From positions 1-48,878 of the forward strand of contig NZ_JAQGNQ010000087.1 in the NCBI RefSeq assembly GCF_028291745.1: DNA of 48,878 nucleotides. The letters run 5' to 3'. Below are positions 34,506 through 43,357 of the stretch, piece by piece (positions within the stretch are counted from its first letter, which is position 1; every line of letters starts with the position of its first letter). Made by a program: the position numbers and the translations under genes. Below the pieces are notes generated by a model. That model saw only the letters and a program-made list of their open reading frames with translations, had not been told where the DNA came from and did no database searches. This DNA is from Ramlibacter sp. Lineage in GTDB: Bacteria; Pseudomonadota; Gammaproteobacteria; Burkholderiales; Burkholderiaceae_C.

Positions 34506-35024
34506 ATGCAAGCTTTTGCTGGACGACGCCCGGACGAAGCTATGAAAATCGTAGCGATGGACGAGTCCATGCCCACCTACTACGACGTGCTGCAGGTCGA
34601 GCGCGATGCCGCCCCCGAGCGCGTGCGCGCCGCCTACCGCAAGCTGGCGCACCAGTACCATCCGGACAAGATGCCGGGCAACGCCAACGCTGCCCGCGCC
34701 ATGGCCGCGATCAACGCCGCCTACGAGGTGCTCTCCGATGCGCACCGCCGGACCGAGCACGACCTGTGGATCCGCCGCGCCGAGCGCAGCGCGCAGCCCC
34801 GCCCGCCGGTGCCGCAGCCGCCTCGCCACCTCTGGGCGTACCTGCATCCGGCGAGGAGCTGGCCCTGGTATCTGCTGTTCGGCACCACGGTGTTCGTCGT
34901 CGTCACGGTGACCACCGCCGTGGTCCTGACCGTCATGCCCGCGCGGGCCGCGTCGCCGCTCAACGCGCAGCCCTGCACGGCGCAGGCCACGGCGCCCGCG
35001 CCGGGTTGCCGCCGCCCCGCCTGA
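34506..35024 (+). CDS. DnaJ domain membrane protein
   Basis: About 172 residues. A complete J-domain (TYYDVLQVERDAAPERVRAAY, then AHQYHPDKMPG with HPD intact, and INAAYEVLSDAHRR) is followed by a Pro-rich linker, one transmembrane helix (LLFGTTVFVVVTVTTAVVLTV) and a short Cys-containing tail. It probably recruits DnaK to the inner membrane. In-frame ATGs at 34506, 34542 and 34557 are possible; only the first has a partial ribosome-binding site (GAGG). Confidence 0.82.
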   Translation: MQAFAGRRPDEAMKIVAMDESMPTYYDVLQVERDAAPERVRAAYRKLAHQYHPDKMPGNANAARAMAAINAAYEVLSDAHRRTEHDLWIRRAERSAQPRPPVPQPPRHLWAYLHPARSWPWYLLFGTTVFVVVTVTTAVVLTVMPARAASPLNAQPCTAQATAPAPGCRRPA

Positions 35025-35142
35025 GCGCACTGCCGAGCCGTCTACTGCCGGCCAGACTGCGCTGACGGGCGGTGCCGTCGCGGTCCGATGCCGGGTGCAC
35101 CAGCCCGGCCGTACCTTGTCTTCATTGACAAGGAGATTCGCT

Positions 35143-35649
35143 ATGAACCGCAAGACTCTGCTGGCCGCGGCCCTGGCCGCCGGCTCCCTGATGGGGATCG
35201 CATCCGTCGCCCAGGCGGCGCCCGCCGTCGTCGCGGGCACCGGCCCCTACTACTCCGGCGCGCCGACGTACAACTACCCGAGCACGCCGGTGTACGGCTA
35301 TCCGGGCCAGAACGTGATCGTGCAGACGGCGCCGCCGGCGCCGATCTACGAAGCCATGCCGGCCCCGCGCGAGGGCTACGTCTGGGCACCGGGCCACTAC
35401 GCGTGGGACAACGGCCGCTATCTCTGGCGCGGCGGTGAATGGGTTGCATCGCGCCCCGGCTATGCGTGGCAGGCCGCCCATTGGGAGCAACGCAATGACG
35501 GCGCCTGGTACCTGGTGGGCGGCACCTGGGTGCGCAGCGACAACGTCGCCACCTACAACGACGGCCGCAGTGGCCCGTACGGAGACCGCGACGGCGACGG
35601 CGTGATCAACCGCGACGATCGCTATCCGCGCGACCCGGGCCGCTACTGA
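35143..35649 (+). CDS. Exported YXWGXW-type repeat protein
   Basis: A 168-residue exported protein: signal peptide ending ASVAQA, a Pro/Tyr-rich linker with short GYPGQ-type units, then aromatic repeats of the YXWGXW type (GYVWAPGHYAWDNGRYLW, then YAWQAAHWEQRNDGAWYLV). The C-terminus has a DRDGDGVINRDDR segment resembling a calcium-binding dockerin-like loop. AGGAG upstream of the ATG. Role unknown; members are envelope proteins in betaproteobacteria. Confidence 0.82.
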   Translation: MNRKTLLAAALAAGSLMGIASVAQAAPAVVAGTGPYYSGAPTYNYPSTPVYGYPGQNVIVQTAPPAPIYEAMPAPREGYVWAPGHYAWDNGRYLWRGGEWVASRPGYAWQAAHWEQRNDGAWYLVGGTWVRSDNVATYNDGRSGPYGDRDGDGVINRDDRYPRDPGRY

Positions 35650-35664
35650 CCCACGGCGCAAGCC

Positions 35665-36060
35665 TCAGTGTCCGGGGCGCAGCGCCTGCAGCATGCTCAG
35701 GCGATTGCGCTCGGTGTCGATGAAGGACACATAGTGCCCGACGCCCGGGATCTCCATGGGTTCGCCCAGGATCTCCCCGCCGGCATCGCGCACTGCCTTC
35801 ATCGCGGCCTGGATGTCGCCCACACCGATCACCACGGACGGATGCACTTCCGGCATCTGCGCCGTGCGCGTGAAGATGCCGCCGTTGATGGCGCCGCGGG
35901 GCGCATCGGGCCGGGCATCCTCGCTGGCGGTGGTCACCAGCACGTAGTTGGCCATCTCGGGCCCAAGCATCTCCAGCTTCCAGGCGAAGGCCTGGCGATA
36001 GAAGCGGGCAACGCGCTCGCGGTCGTCGCAAGGCAGTTCGAAATGCACGACAGGGTTCAT
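35665..36060 (-). CDS. VOC family (glyoxalase-like) protein
   Basis: A 131-residue protein of the vicinal oxygen chelate fold with two betaalphabetabetabeta units. The first unit includes VVHFELPCDDRERVARFYRQAFAW (split around residues 4-28), the second VVIGVGDIQAAMKAVRDAGG and GHYVSFIDTERNRLS. Candidate metal ligands are H6, E8 and the C-terminal acidic/histidine positions. Substrate unknown; this subgroup is often annotated only as VOC family. I start at the ATG at 36060. A good promoter lies further upstream beyond a gene remnant. Confidence 0.88.
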   Translation of the reverse strand: MNPVVHFELPCDDRERVARFYRQAFAWKLEMLGPEMANYVLVTTASEDARPDAPRGAINGGIFTRTAQMPEVHPSVVIGVGDIQAAMKAVRDAGGEILGEPMEIPGVGHYVSFIDTERNRLSMLQALRPGH

Positions 36061-36073
36061 GGCACTCTCCGGG

Positions 36074-36172
36074 TCAGGCGCCGGCATGCGCGCGCTGCAG
36101 CGCGGCGAGGTCCAGCTTCTTCATCTGCATGATGGCGGAGAAGACGCGCTCCACCTTTCGCGGGTCGGGATC
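36074..36172 (-). pseudogene. C-terminal remnant of a VOC/PhnB-like gene
   Basis: Minus-strand frame ending at the stop 36074-36076 reads DPDPRKVERVFSAIMQMKK and LDLAALQRA, the typical end of PhnB-like (3-demethylubiquinone methyltransferase-type) VOC proteins. No start codon or upstream domain is present; the frame is closed by a TAG 40 bp earlier. It is a 5'-deleted remnant between a promoter and the intact VOC gene. Confidence 0.6.
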
Positions 36173-36202
36173 GACGCTCCTGGCAGCTGTCGACGAGCGC
36201 GC

Positions 36203-36230
36203 AGTCTAGGCCTTGCCGCCACCATGTCAA
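36203..36230 (-). promoter_or_regulatory. Near-consensus sigma70 promoter
   Basis: Minus-strand TTGACA (36230-36225), 16-bp spacer, TAGACT (36208-36203). It now drives the remnant and the VOC gene starting at 36060. Confidence 0.7.
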
Positions 36231-36272
36231 GGACGGGGGGGCTTCCTATACTTGCGCAACCGAGGAGACCCC

Positions 36273-37478
36273 ATGAGCGAAGCCTTCGTGTACGACGCCA
36301 TCCGCACCCCGCGCGGCAAGGGCAAGAAGGACGGCAGCCTGCATGAAGTCAAGCCGGTGAACCTGCTGGCCGGGCTGCTCGGCGAGCTGCAGCGGCGCAA
36401 CGATTTCGACACCGCGCAGGTCGACGACGTCGTGATGGGCGTGGTCTCGCCGGTGGGCGAACAGGGCTCGGTGATTGCCAAGGTCGCTGCGCTCAAGGCG
36501 GGCTGGGACTGGCGCTGCAGCGGCGTGCAGCTCAATCGCTTCTGCGCCTCCGGGCTGGAGGCCGTCAACATGGCGGCGCAGAAGGTGCGTTCCGGCTGGG
36601 AAGACCTGGTGGTGGCCGGCGGCGTGGAGAGCATGAGCCGCGTGCCGATAGGCTCCGACGGCGGCGCCTGGTCACAGGACCCGGAGACGAATGCCGCCAC
36701 CGCTTTCGTGCCGCAAGGCATAGGCGCCGACCTGATCGCGACGCTGGCAGGCTTCACGCGCGAGGAGGTCGATGCCTTCGCGCTGGAGTCGCAGCAGCGC
36801 GCGGCCCGCGCCCGCGAGGACGGCTTCTTCGCCGGCAGCATCGTGCCGGTCAAGGACTTCCTGGACCAGATCCTCCTGGACCAGGATGAATTCATCAAGC
36901 CGCACACGACCATGGAGGGCCTTGCGGCGCTCAAGCCGGCGTTCGAACAGCTGGGTGCCATGGGCTTCGACCAGGTGGCCATCCGCCGTTATCCGCACGT
37001 GGAGCGCATTGCGCACGTGCATCACGCCGGCAATTCCTCGGGCATCGTCGATGGCGCCGCAGCCGTCCTGGTGGGCAGCGAGGCGGCGGGGCGCACGCAT
37101 GGCTTCACGGCGCGCGCGCGCATCGTGGCCGCGGCGCTCTCCGGGGCGGATCCGACGATCATGCTCACCGGCCCGATGCCGGCCGCGCGCAAGGCGCTGG
37201 CGAAGGCCGGATTGACGGTCGATCAGATCGACCTGTTCGAGGTGAACGAAGCCTTCGCCGCCGTGCCCATGAAATTCATGAAGGAGCTGGGCGTGCCGCA
37301 CGAGAAGGTCAACGTCAACGGCGGCGCCATCGCCCTGGGCCATCCGCTGGGTGCGACCGGCGCGATGATCCTCAACACGCTGATCGACGAACTGCATAGG
37401 CGCCAGCTGCGTTACGGCATGGCCACCTTGTGCGTGGGCGGCGGCATGGGCATCGCGACCATCGTCGAACGGGTCTGA
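36273..37478 (+). CDS. Acetyl-CoA acyltransferase (thiolase)
   Basis: A 401-residue thiolase, cytoplasmic. The nucleophilic Cys is in [11 protein letters not shown]; the C-terminal GHPLGATGA and CVGGGMG carry the His and second Cys. It makes or cleaves 3-ketoacyl-CoA, the last step of beta-oxidation. AGGAG upstream of the ATG at 36273. Two bases separate it from the FadB-like gene, the usual fadA/fadB-like pair in reverse order to E. coli; both should act in fatty acid or related acyl-CoA degradation. Confidence 0.94.
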   Translation: MSEAFVYDAIRTPRGKGKKDGSLHEVKPVNLLAGLLGELQRRNDFDTAQVDDVVMGVVSPVGEQGSVIAKVAALKAGWDWRCSGVQLNRFCASGLEAVNMAAQKVRSGWEDLVVAGGVESMSRVPIGSDGGAWSQDPETNAATAFVPQGIGADLIATLAGFTREEVDAFALESQQRAARAREDGFFAGSIVPVKDFLDQILLDQDEFIKPHTTMEGLAALKPAFEQLGAMGFDQVAIRRYPHVERIAHVHHAGNSSGIVDGAAAVLVGSEAAGRTHGFTARARIVAAALSGADPTIMLTGPMPAARKALAKAGLTVDQIDLFEVNEAFAAVPMKFMKELGVPHEKVNVNGGAIALGHPLGATGAMILNTLIDELHRRQLRYGMATLCVGGGMGIATIVERV

Positions 37479-37480
37479 GC

Positions 37481-39631
37481 ATGGACACCATCCGCTACCA
37501 GCTGGCCGACGGCATCGCCACCCTCACCTTCGACGAGCCGGGCTCGCCGGTCAACACCATGGGCGCGCAATGGCAGCACGACATGGGCGCGGCCGTGCAG
37601 CAGGTGCTGGCCGACCAGGGAGCGATCCGAGGGATCGTGCTGGCCTCGGCGAAGAGCACCTTCTTTGCGGGCGCCGACCTCAAGGGCGTGCTGCGCCTGC
37701 AGCCGCAGGACGCGGCGCGCGTGTTCCGCGAGATCGAGCAGGTGAAGAAGAACTTCCGAATGCTCGAGACCCTGGGCAAGCCGGTGGTCGCCTGCCTGAA
37801 CGGATCGGCCCTGGGTGGCGGCTGGGAAATCGCGCTGGTGGCGCATCACCGCGTTGCCGTGGACGACGCGAAGATCCAGCTGGGCCTGCCGGAGATCACC
37901 CTGGGGCTGATCCCGGGCGCGAGCGGCATCACCAAGATGACGCGCCTGCTCGGACTGCAGGACGCCCAGCCCTTCATCCTGGAAAGCCGGCTGTTCTCCC
38001 CGCGCGAGGGGCTGGAGCTGGGTCTGGTGCACGAACTCGTGGACGATGCATCGGCATTGCGCGAACGCGCGCTGGCCTGGATCGCCGCGCATCCGCAAGT
38101 GCAGCAGCCCTGGGACGCGAAGGACTACCGCATGCCGGGCGGCCCGCCAGGCAGCCCGAAGATCGCGGCCATGCTGGCGGTCGCACCGGCGGCCTTGCAG
38201 CAGAAGACGCGTGGCCTCTATCCCGCCCCTGAAGCGGCGCTGGCGGCGATGGTCGAAGGCGCGCAGGTGGACTTCGACACGGCGCTGCGCATCGAGAGCC
38301 GCTACCTCGCACGGCTGATCGTGTCGCCGGTGGCGAGGAACATGATCAACACCTTCTTCTTCGACCTGAATGCGGTCAGGAGCGGGAAGTCGCGTCCGGC
38401 CACGGGCACGCAGAAGTGGCGACCGCACAAGGTCGGCATCCTGGGCGCCGGGATGATGGGCGCCGGCATCGCCCACGCCCAGGCCAGCCGCGGCATCGCC
38501 ACCGTGCTGAAGGACGTGTCGCTGGCTCGCGCCCAGGCGGGCAAGTCGGCCAGTGCACGGATCACGCAGGCACGGGTGGACCAGGGCCGCATGAGCGCGC
38601 AGGCGCAGGCCGAACTGCTCGCGCGGATCGTGCCGACCGAAGCGGCCAGGGACCTGGAAGGCTGCGACCTGATCATCGAGGCGGTGTTCGAGAATCGCGA
38701 TCTCAAGGCGCGCGTCACGCGCGAGGCCGAGTCGCTGCTGGCCCCCGGCGGCATTTTTGCCAGCAACACCTCCACCCTGCCCATCACGGGCCTGGCGCAG
38801 GCAAGCGCGCGGCCGCAGCACTTCGTGGGCATTCATTTCTTCAGCCCCGTCGAGAAGATGAAGCTGGTGGAGATCGTCCGCGGCCATGCGACCGACGACC
38901 ACACCGTGGCGCGCGCCTTCGACTATGTGCAGGCGCTGGGCAAGCTGCCGATCGTGGTGAACGACGGCCGCGGCTTCTTCACCAGCCGCGTGTTCGGCAC
39001 CTTCGTGATGGAAGGCGCGGCCATGATCGGCGAAGGCCTTCCCGCCGCCGTGGTGGAACAGGCCGGCCTGCAGGCGGGCATGCCGGTCGGGCCGCTCGCG
39101 GTGCTGGATGAAACCGCGCTCTCGCTGGCCGTGCACGTGCTGGACCAGACCCGCGCCGATGCGCGTGCCGAGGGCGGCACCTACATCGCAACGCCCGGCG
39201 AATTGCTGGTGGAGCGCATGGTCAAGGAGTTCGACCGCAACGGGCGCGCGGCAGGTGGCGGCTTCTACGAGTATCCGCAGGAGGCTGGCGCGCGCAAATT
39301 CCTGTGGCCGGAGCTGCCCAAGATCTTCGGCCGGCCCGATCCGGTGTGGGAGCTGCAGGACCTCAAGGACCGCCTGCTCTATCGCCAGTCCGTCGAGACC
39401 GCGCGCTGCCTGGCCGAAGGCGTGTTGACCAGCGTGCACGACGCGAACATCGGCTCGATCTTCGGCATCGGCTTTCCGGGCTGGACGGGTGGAGCGATGC
39501 AGTTCATCTACGGCACGGGAGTGGACGCGTTCCTGCGGCGCGCACGGGAGCTTGCGGCGAAGTACGGGCCGGGCTTCGATGTCGCACCGGAAGTGGTCGA
39601 CGCGATTCGTCGGCATGAGCCCAGGTGGTGA
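37481..39631 (+). CDS. Enoyl-CoA hydratase/3-hydroxyacyl-CoA dehydrogenase
   Basis: A 716-residue bifunctional FadB/FadJ-type enzyme. N-terminal crotonase domain: FFAGADLKGV, NGSALGGGWEIALVAHHRVA-type loop and GLPEITLGLIPGASG with the catalytic Glu positions. From about residue 310: NAD-binding VGILGAGMMGAGIAHAQ, the HAD signature FVGIHFFSPVEKMKLVEI, and C-terminal HAD domains with NDGRGFFTSRV. It hydrates enoyl-CoA and oxidises the product. It forms an operon with the thiolase. It lacks obvious decay. Confidence 0.94.
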   Translation: MDTIRYQLADGIATLTFDEPGSPVNTMGAQWQHDMGAAVQQVLADQGAIRGIVLASAKSTFFAGADLKGVLRLQPQDAARVFREIEQVKKNFRMLETLGKPVVACLNGSALGGGWEIALVAHHRVAVDDAKIQLGLPEITLGLIPGASGITKMTRLLGLQDAQPFILESRLFSPREGLELGLVHELVDDASALRERALAWIAAHPQVQQPWDAKDYRMPGGPPGSPKIAAMLAVAPAALQQKTRGLYPAPEAALAAMVEGAQVDFDTALRIESRYLARLIVSPVARNMINTFFFDLNAVRSGKSRPATGTQKWRPHKVGILGAGMMGAGIAHAQASRGIATVLKDVSLARAQAGKSASARITQARVDQGRMSAQAQAELLARIVPTEAARDLEGCDLIIEAVFENRDLKARVTREAESLLAPGGIFASNTSTLPITGLAQASARPQHFVGIHFFSPVEKMKLVEIVRGHATDDHTVARAFDYVQALGKLPIVVNDGRGFFTSRVFGTFVMEGAAMIGEGLPAAVVEQAGLQAGMPVGPLAVLDETALSLAVHVLDQTRADARAEGGTYIATPGELLVERMVKEFDRNGRAAGGGFYEYPQEAGARKFLWPELPKIFGRPDPVWELQDLKDRLLYRQSVETARCLAEGVLTSVHDANIGSIFGIGFPGWTGGAMQFIYGTGVDAFLRRARELAAKYGPGFDVAPEVVDAIRRHEPRW

Positions 39632-39639
39632 ACGGGCCC

Positions 39640-40134
39640 ATGTCATTGCCGGCCGGCAAGGTGGTGCTGCGCGATCCCGCGCCGGGCGACCTGGGTTGGG
39701 TGGTGCAGGTGCATGGCGAGCTCTACGCGCGCGAGTACGGCTTCGATGCCAGCTTCGAGGCGCTGGTGGCGGAGATCGCGGCGAGCTTCCTGCGCGACTT
39801 CGATCCGCAAGGGGAGAAAGGCTGGATCGCCGAAGTGGATGGCGAGCGCGCCGGCTGCGTGTTCCTGGTGCGCAAGTCGGCCACCGTGGCACAACTGCGC
39901 TTGCTGCTCCTGCGGCCGGAAGCCCGCGGTCTCGGGCTGGGCGGCCGCCTGGTGGACGAATGCGTCGCCTTCGCGCGCGACCGCGGCTATCGCCGCATGG
40001 TGCTGTGGACCCAGAGCAACCTGGTCGCGGCCCGTGCCATCTACGCAGCGCGCGGCTTCGTGCTGAAGGACAGCGAAGCGAACCAGGCCTTCGGACAGCA
40101 GCTGGTGAGCGAGGTGTGGGAGCGGGAGTTGTGA
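39640..40134 (+). CDS. GNAT family N-acetyltransferase
   Basis: A 164-residue acetyltransferase of the GNAT fold. The acetyl-CoA-binding loop is LLLRPEARGLGLGGRLVDE; strands LRLLLL and VLWTQSNLVAARAIYAARGF complete the core. I use the ATG at 39640; a GTG at 39625 would overlap the end of the FadB-like gene. Substrate unknown. It is probably co-transcribed with the beta-oxidation pair. Confidence 0.88.
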   Translation: MSLPAGKVVLRDPAPGDLGWVVQVHGELYAREYGFDASFEALVAEIAASFLRDFDPQGEKGWIAEVDGERAGCVFLVRKSATVAQLRLLLLRPEARGLGLGGRLVDECVAFARDRGYRRMVLWTQSNLVAARAIYAARGFVLKDSEANQAFGQQLVSEVWEREL

Positions 40135-40159
40135 AGCAAGTGTCCTGGTCGCTCAAGAA

Positions 40160-40276
40160 GTCTTGAACGCAGAAGTCGCAGAAGTTGTGCGGAAGACGCA
40201 GAACAAACCTTCAAGGGTTTCATGTCTTCTTCTGCGATTTGTGCGTCACTTCTGCGTCTTCCGCGTTCGAAATTGC
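40160..40276. repeat. Long inverted repeat with CGCAGAAG units, copy 2
   Basis: About 117 bp, arms AACGCAGAAGTCGCAGAAG and CTTCTGCGTCTTCCGCG; its borders resemble copy 1 at 18313. It lies between the GNAT gene and the chromate transporter. Confidence 0.8.
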
Positions 40277-40406
40277 CGGATCGCCAGATGAGCTTCGCTT
40301 CGTCTTGAGCTTGGCCGCACCCGCCATCGCACTTGGCGAAGGCCGCCCTCGCGCATCCGCCGGTGCCCGCGTCGAATCGTCAGCTTGCCGCCGGATAATC
40401 GCGGGA

Positions 40407-40988
40407 ATGTCCCCCCACGTAGTTGCCGGCGAGGCGCCGCTTGCGCGCCCCAAGTCCCTGACCGACCTGTTCCTCTCGTTCACGTGGCTGGCCCTGCAGG
40501 GCTTCGGTGGCGTGCTGGCCATCGCCCAGCGCGAGCTGGTGGAGAACAAGCGCTGGATGACCCGCGAGGAATTCATCGAGGAATGGGCGGTCGCGCAGAT
40601 CATGCCCGGCCCCAACGTGATCAACCTGGGCATCACGCTCGGCTGGCGCTATTTCGGCTGGCGCGGCTCGCTGGTGTCACTCGCGGGCATGCTCACCCTC
40701 CCGCTGCTGCTGCTCCTCGGGCTCGCGCTGATCTATGCCCGGTTTGCCGACAACCCGCACGTGGCCGGTGCGCTGCGCGGCATGGGCGCGGTGGCGGCCG
40801 GCCTGATCATCGCCACCGGCCTCAAGCTGCTGCCGGCGCTGCGCAAGAACGTCATGGGCCTGCCGCTGGCCAGCCTGCTGGCCATCGCGGCCTTCGTGGC
40901 CATCGCGCTGCTGCGCCTGCCGCTGGTGTGGGTGCTGCTGGGATTGGGCGCCCTCGGTTCCGCCGCGGCCTGGCGGAGGCTCGCATGA
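40407..40988 (+). CDS. Chromate transporter half (CHR domain)
   Basis: A 193-residue membrane protein equal to one CHR domain of ChrA: SLTDLFLSFTWLALQGFGGVLA at the N-terminus with the FGG motif, then VAQIMPGPNVINLG and WRGSLVSLAGMLTLPLLLLLG. About six hydrophobic segments. It is paired with the next gene, which supplies the other half; short CHR proteins are known to work in such pairs. Its stop overlaps the partner start (ATGA). Role: chromate or other oxyanion efflux, substrate uncertain. Confidence 0.9.
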   Translation: MSPHVVAGEAPLARPKSLTDLFLSFTWLALQGFGGVLAIAQRELVENKRWMTREEFIEEWAVAQIMPGPNVINLGITLGWRYFGWRGSLVSLAGMLTLPLLLLLGLALIYARFADNPHVAGALRGMGAVAAGLIIATGLKLLPALRKNVMGLPLASLLAIAAFVAIALLRLPLVWVLLGLGALGSAAAWRRLA

Positions 40989-41563
40989 ACATCCCGCTGG
41001 CCATGTCCGTGGCCGACTGGCTGTCCCTGTTCCTGCATTACGCGACCCTGTCGCTGCTGTCGGTGGGCGGCGCGATCAGCACGGCGCCCGACATGCATCG
41101 CTTCCTGGTCGTCGAAAAGGGCTGGCTGACCGATCCGCAGTTCAGCGCCTCCATCGCCATCGCGCAGGCCGCGCCCGGACCGAACGTGCTGTTCACCGCG
41201 CTCATGGGCTGGAACGTGGGCCTCAATGCCGGCGGTCTCTGGACCGGGCTGCTGGGCATGATGCTGTGCCTGGGCGGCATCATGTTGCCCAGTTCGGTGC
41301 TGGTGTACGTCAGCGCGCAGTGGAGCCATCGCAACCGTGACCTGCGCGGCGTGCGCGCGTTCAAGCAGGGCATGGCACCCATCACCGTCGGCCTGCTGAT
41401 CTCCACCGGGTGGATCCTGGCCACGGGCAGCGGCTATTCGCTGCACAACGCCCCGCTCTGGGGCGTGACGCTCGTGAGCGCGTTGCTGGTGTGGCGCACG
41501 CGGCTGCACCTCCTTTGGTTGCTGGCCGCGGGGGCGCTGTTGGGTTGGATCGGCTGGGTGTGA
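40985..41563 (+). CDS. Chromate transporter half (CHR domain)
   Basis: A 192-residue membrane protein, the second CHR half: LLSVGGAISTAPDMHRFLVVEKGW, then IAQAAPGPNVLFTALMGWNVGLN with the conserved APGPN, and further hydrophobic segments to the C-terminus. It starts inside the stop codon of the first half, so the two are co-translated and likely act as a heterodimer. Confidence 0.9.
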   Translation: MNIPLAMSVADWLSLFLHYATLSLLSVGGAISTAPDMHRFLVVEKGWLTDPQFSASIAIAQAAPGPNVLFTALMGWNVGLNAGGLWTGLLGMMLCLGGIMLPSSVLVYVSAQWSHRNRDLRGVRAFKQGMAPITVGLLISTGWILATGSGYSLHNAPLWGVTLVSALLVWRTRLHLLWLLAAGALLGWIGWV

Positions 41564-41582
41564 GGCTTCGTGGGGTGCGCGT

Positions 41583-42329
41583 TCAGGGCGCCGGCAAGCG
41601 CTGGCGCACCGCCTCGTACAGGCAGATGCCGCTGGCCACCGAGACGTTCAGGCTCTCGACCGCACCCAGCATCGGGATGGACACGAGACCATCGCAGGTC
41701 TTGCGCGTGAGCTGGCGCAGGCCCGTGCCTTCGGCGCCCATGACCAGCGCCGTCGGCGCCTTCAGGTCGGACTGGTACAGCGTCTGCGTCGCCTCGTCGG
41801 AGAGACCCAGGCACCAGATGTTGCGCTCCTTCAGTTCGCCCAACGTGCGCGCGAGATTGGTGACCATGAAGTACGGCACCGTCTCGGCCGCCCCGCTCGC
41901 CACCTTCGCGACCGTGGCATTGATCCCGACCGCGTGGTCCTTGGGCGCGATCACCGCGTGCGCGCCGGCGCCATCGGCCACGCGCAGGCAGGCGCCGAGG
42001 TTGTGCGGGTCGGTCACGCCATCGAGCACCAGCAACAGCGGCGGCACGGCGATGCCATCGAGCAGGTCGTCCAGCGAGGTACTGACCGCCATCGGCTCGA
42101 CGCGGGCGACCACGCCCTGGTGACCGGCGCTGCCGGCCAGCTGCGACAGGCGCAGGCCGTCCGCGGTGATGGGACGCAGCCCCGCCTCCTGCAGCTTCTG
42201 CTGGAACTGCCGCATGCGGGCGTCCCTGCGCGTCGCGTCGACGTAGATCTCGATGATGGATTTGGGCGCGGTGCGCAGGCGCACACCGACCGCATGGAAG
42301 CCGAACAGCACTTTGGGAGAGGCAGACAT
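41583..42329 (-). CDS. rlmB: 23S rRNA (guanosine-2251-2'-O)-methyltransferase
   Basis: A 248-residue SPOUT-class methyltransferase. N-terminal substrate-binding domain: [29 protein letters not shown] (residues 8-36, split). The SPOUT motifs are [43 protein letters not shown] and [25 protein letters not shown]. It methylates G2251 of 23S rRNA in the peptidyl-transferase centre. Length is standard. Confidence 0.95.
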   Translation of the reverse strand: MSASPKVLFGFHAVGVRLRTAPKSIIEIYVDATRRDARMRQFQQKLQEAGLRPITADGLRLSQLAGSAGHQGVVARVEPMAVSTSLDDLLDGIAVPPLLLVLDGVTDPHNLGACLRVADGAGAHAVIAPKDHAVGINATVAKVASGAAETVPYFMVTNLARTLGELKERNIWCLGLSDEATQTLYQSDLKAPTALVMGAEGTGLRQLTRKTCDGLVSIPMLGAVESLNVSVASGICLYEAVRQRLPAP

Positions 42330-42371
42330 GGAGGGATTATCCCGTCCGGCCCCTCCCCCCCGGATGCGCGC

Positions 42372-43343
42372 TCAGTCGATCTTCGCGCCCGAGGCCTTCA
42401 CCACCTGCGCCCACTTGTGGATGTCGTCGGCCAGGATGCGCGAGAACTGCTCCGGCGTGGTCGCATACGGGTCGGCGCCGTTGGCCGCGAATTTCTCCAG
42501 CAGGTCGCGGTCGCGCAGGACCTCGGCGACGTCGGCGTTGATCTTGCGGACCACGGGCTCGGGGGTGCCGGCGGGCGCCAGCAGGCCGAACCACGGGCTC
42601 AGCTCGAAGCCGGCCAGGCCGCCCTCGGCCAGCGTCGGCACGTTGGGAAACGCCGGCGAGCGCTTCGCCCCGGTCACCGCCAGCGCCCGCACCTTGTCGC
42701 CGCGGATGTGCGCGGCCACCGAAGGCAGGCTGCCGAAAGTCAGCTGGATCTGGCCGCCGATGGTGTCGGTCAGCGCGCCGGCCGCGCCCTTGTACGGCAC
42801 GTGCACGAGCTTGATGCCCTGGTTCAGGTTGACCATCTCGCCCAGCAACTGATTGAGCGAGCCGTTGCCGGCCGAGCCGAAGTTGACCTGCCCCGGGTGG
42901 GCCTTGGCATAGGCCACCAGCTCCTGGGTCGTCCGGGCCGGGAAATTCTGGTTGACCACCAGCGCGAACGGCACGGTCGCCACCGTGGCGACGGTCGCGA
43001 AATCCTTGTACGGATCGAAAGGCAGCGAGCGATACACGCTGCCGTTGATGGCTTGCGTCCCCACGTAGCTCATGAGAAGCGTGTAGCCGTCGGCCGGCGA
43101 CTTCGCCACGAATTCGGTGCCGACGTTGCCGCCCGCGCCCGGCTTGTTGTCGACCACCACCGGCTGGCCCCAGCGCTCGGAGAGCTTCTGGCCGACGATG
43201 CGGGCCAGCGCGTCGGAGGCGCCGCCCGGCGTCTGCGGCACCACGATCTTCACCGCCCGGTTCGGAAACGATTGGGCCCAGGCCGGGCCGGCCATCAGCG
43301 TGGCCGCAGCCAGAGCGATGGCAAATTGCTTGCGATTCAACAT
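42372..43343 (-). CDS. Bug/TctC-type solute-binding protein
   Basis: A 323-residue exported receptor (signal peptide MLNRKQFAIALAAATLMAGPAWA) of the tripartite tricarboxylate transporter family abundant in Burkholderiales. Landmarks: FPNRAVKIVVPQTPGGASDALAR, VDNKPGAGGNVGTEFVAKSPADGYTLLM (split across residues 65-92), and VNFGSAGNGSLNQLLGEM. It binds a carboxylate in the periplasm; no tctA/tctB genes are adjacent, so it is probably an orphan receptor. The next gene is a dioxygenase transcribed in the same direction 14 bases upstream, suggesting they share a substrate. Confidence 0.93.
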   Translation of the reverse strand: MLNRKQFAIALAAATLMAGPAWAQSFPNRAVKIVVPQTPGGASDALARIVGQKLSERWGQPVVVDNKPGAGGNVGTEFVAKSPADGYTLLMSYVGTQAINGSVYRSLPFDPYKDFATVATVATVPFALVVNQNFPARTTQELVAYAKAHPGQVNFGSAGNGSLNQLLGEMVNLNQGIKLVHVPYKGAAGALTDTIGGQIQLTFGSLPSVAAHIRGDKVRALAVTGAKRSPAFPNVPTLAEGGLAGFELSPWFGLLAPAGTPEPVVRKINADVAEVLRDRDLLEKFAANGADPYATTPEQFSRILADDIHKWAQVVKASGAKID

Positions 43344-43357
43344 GAGGTTTTTTTCTT

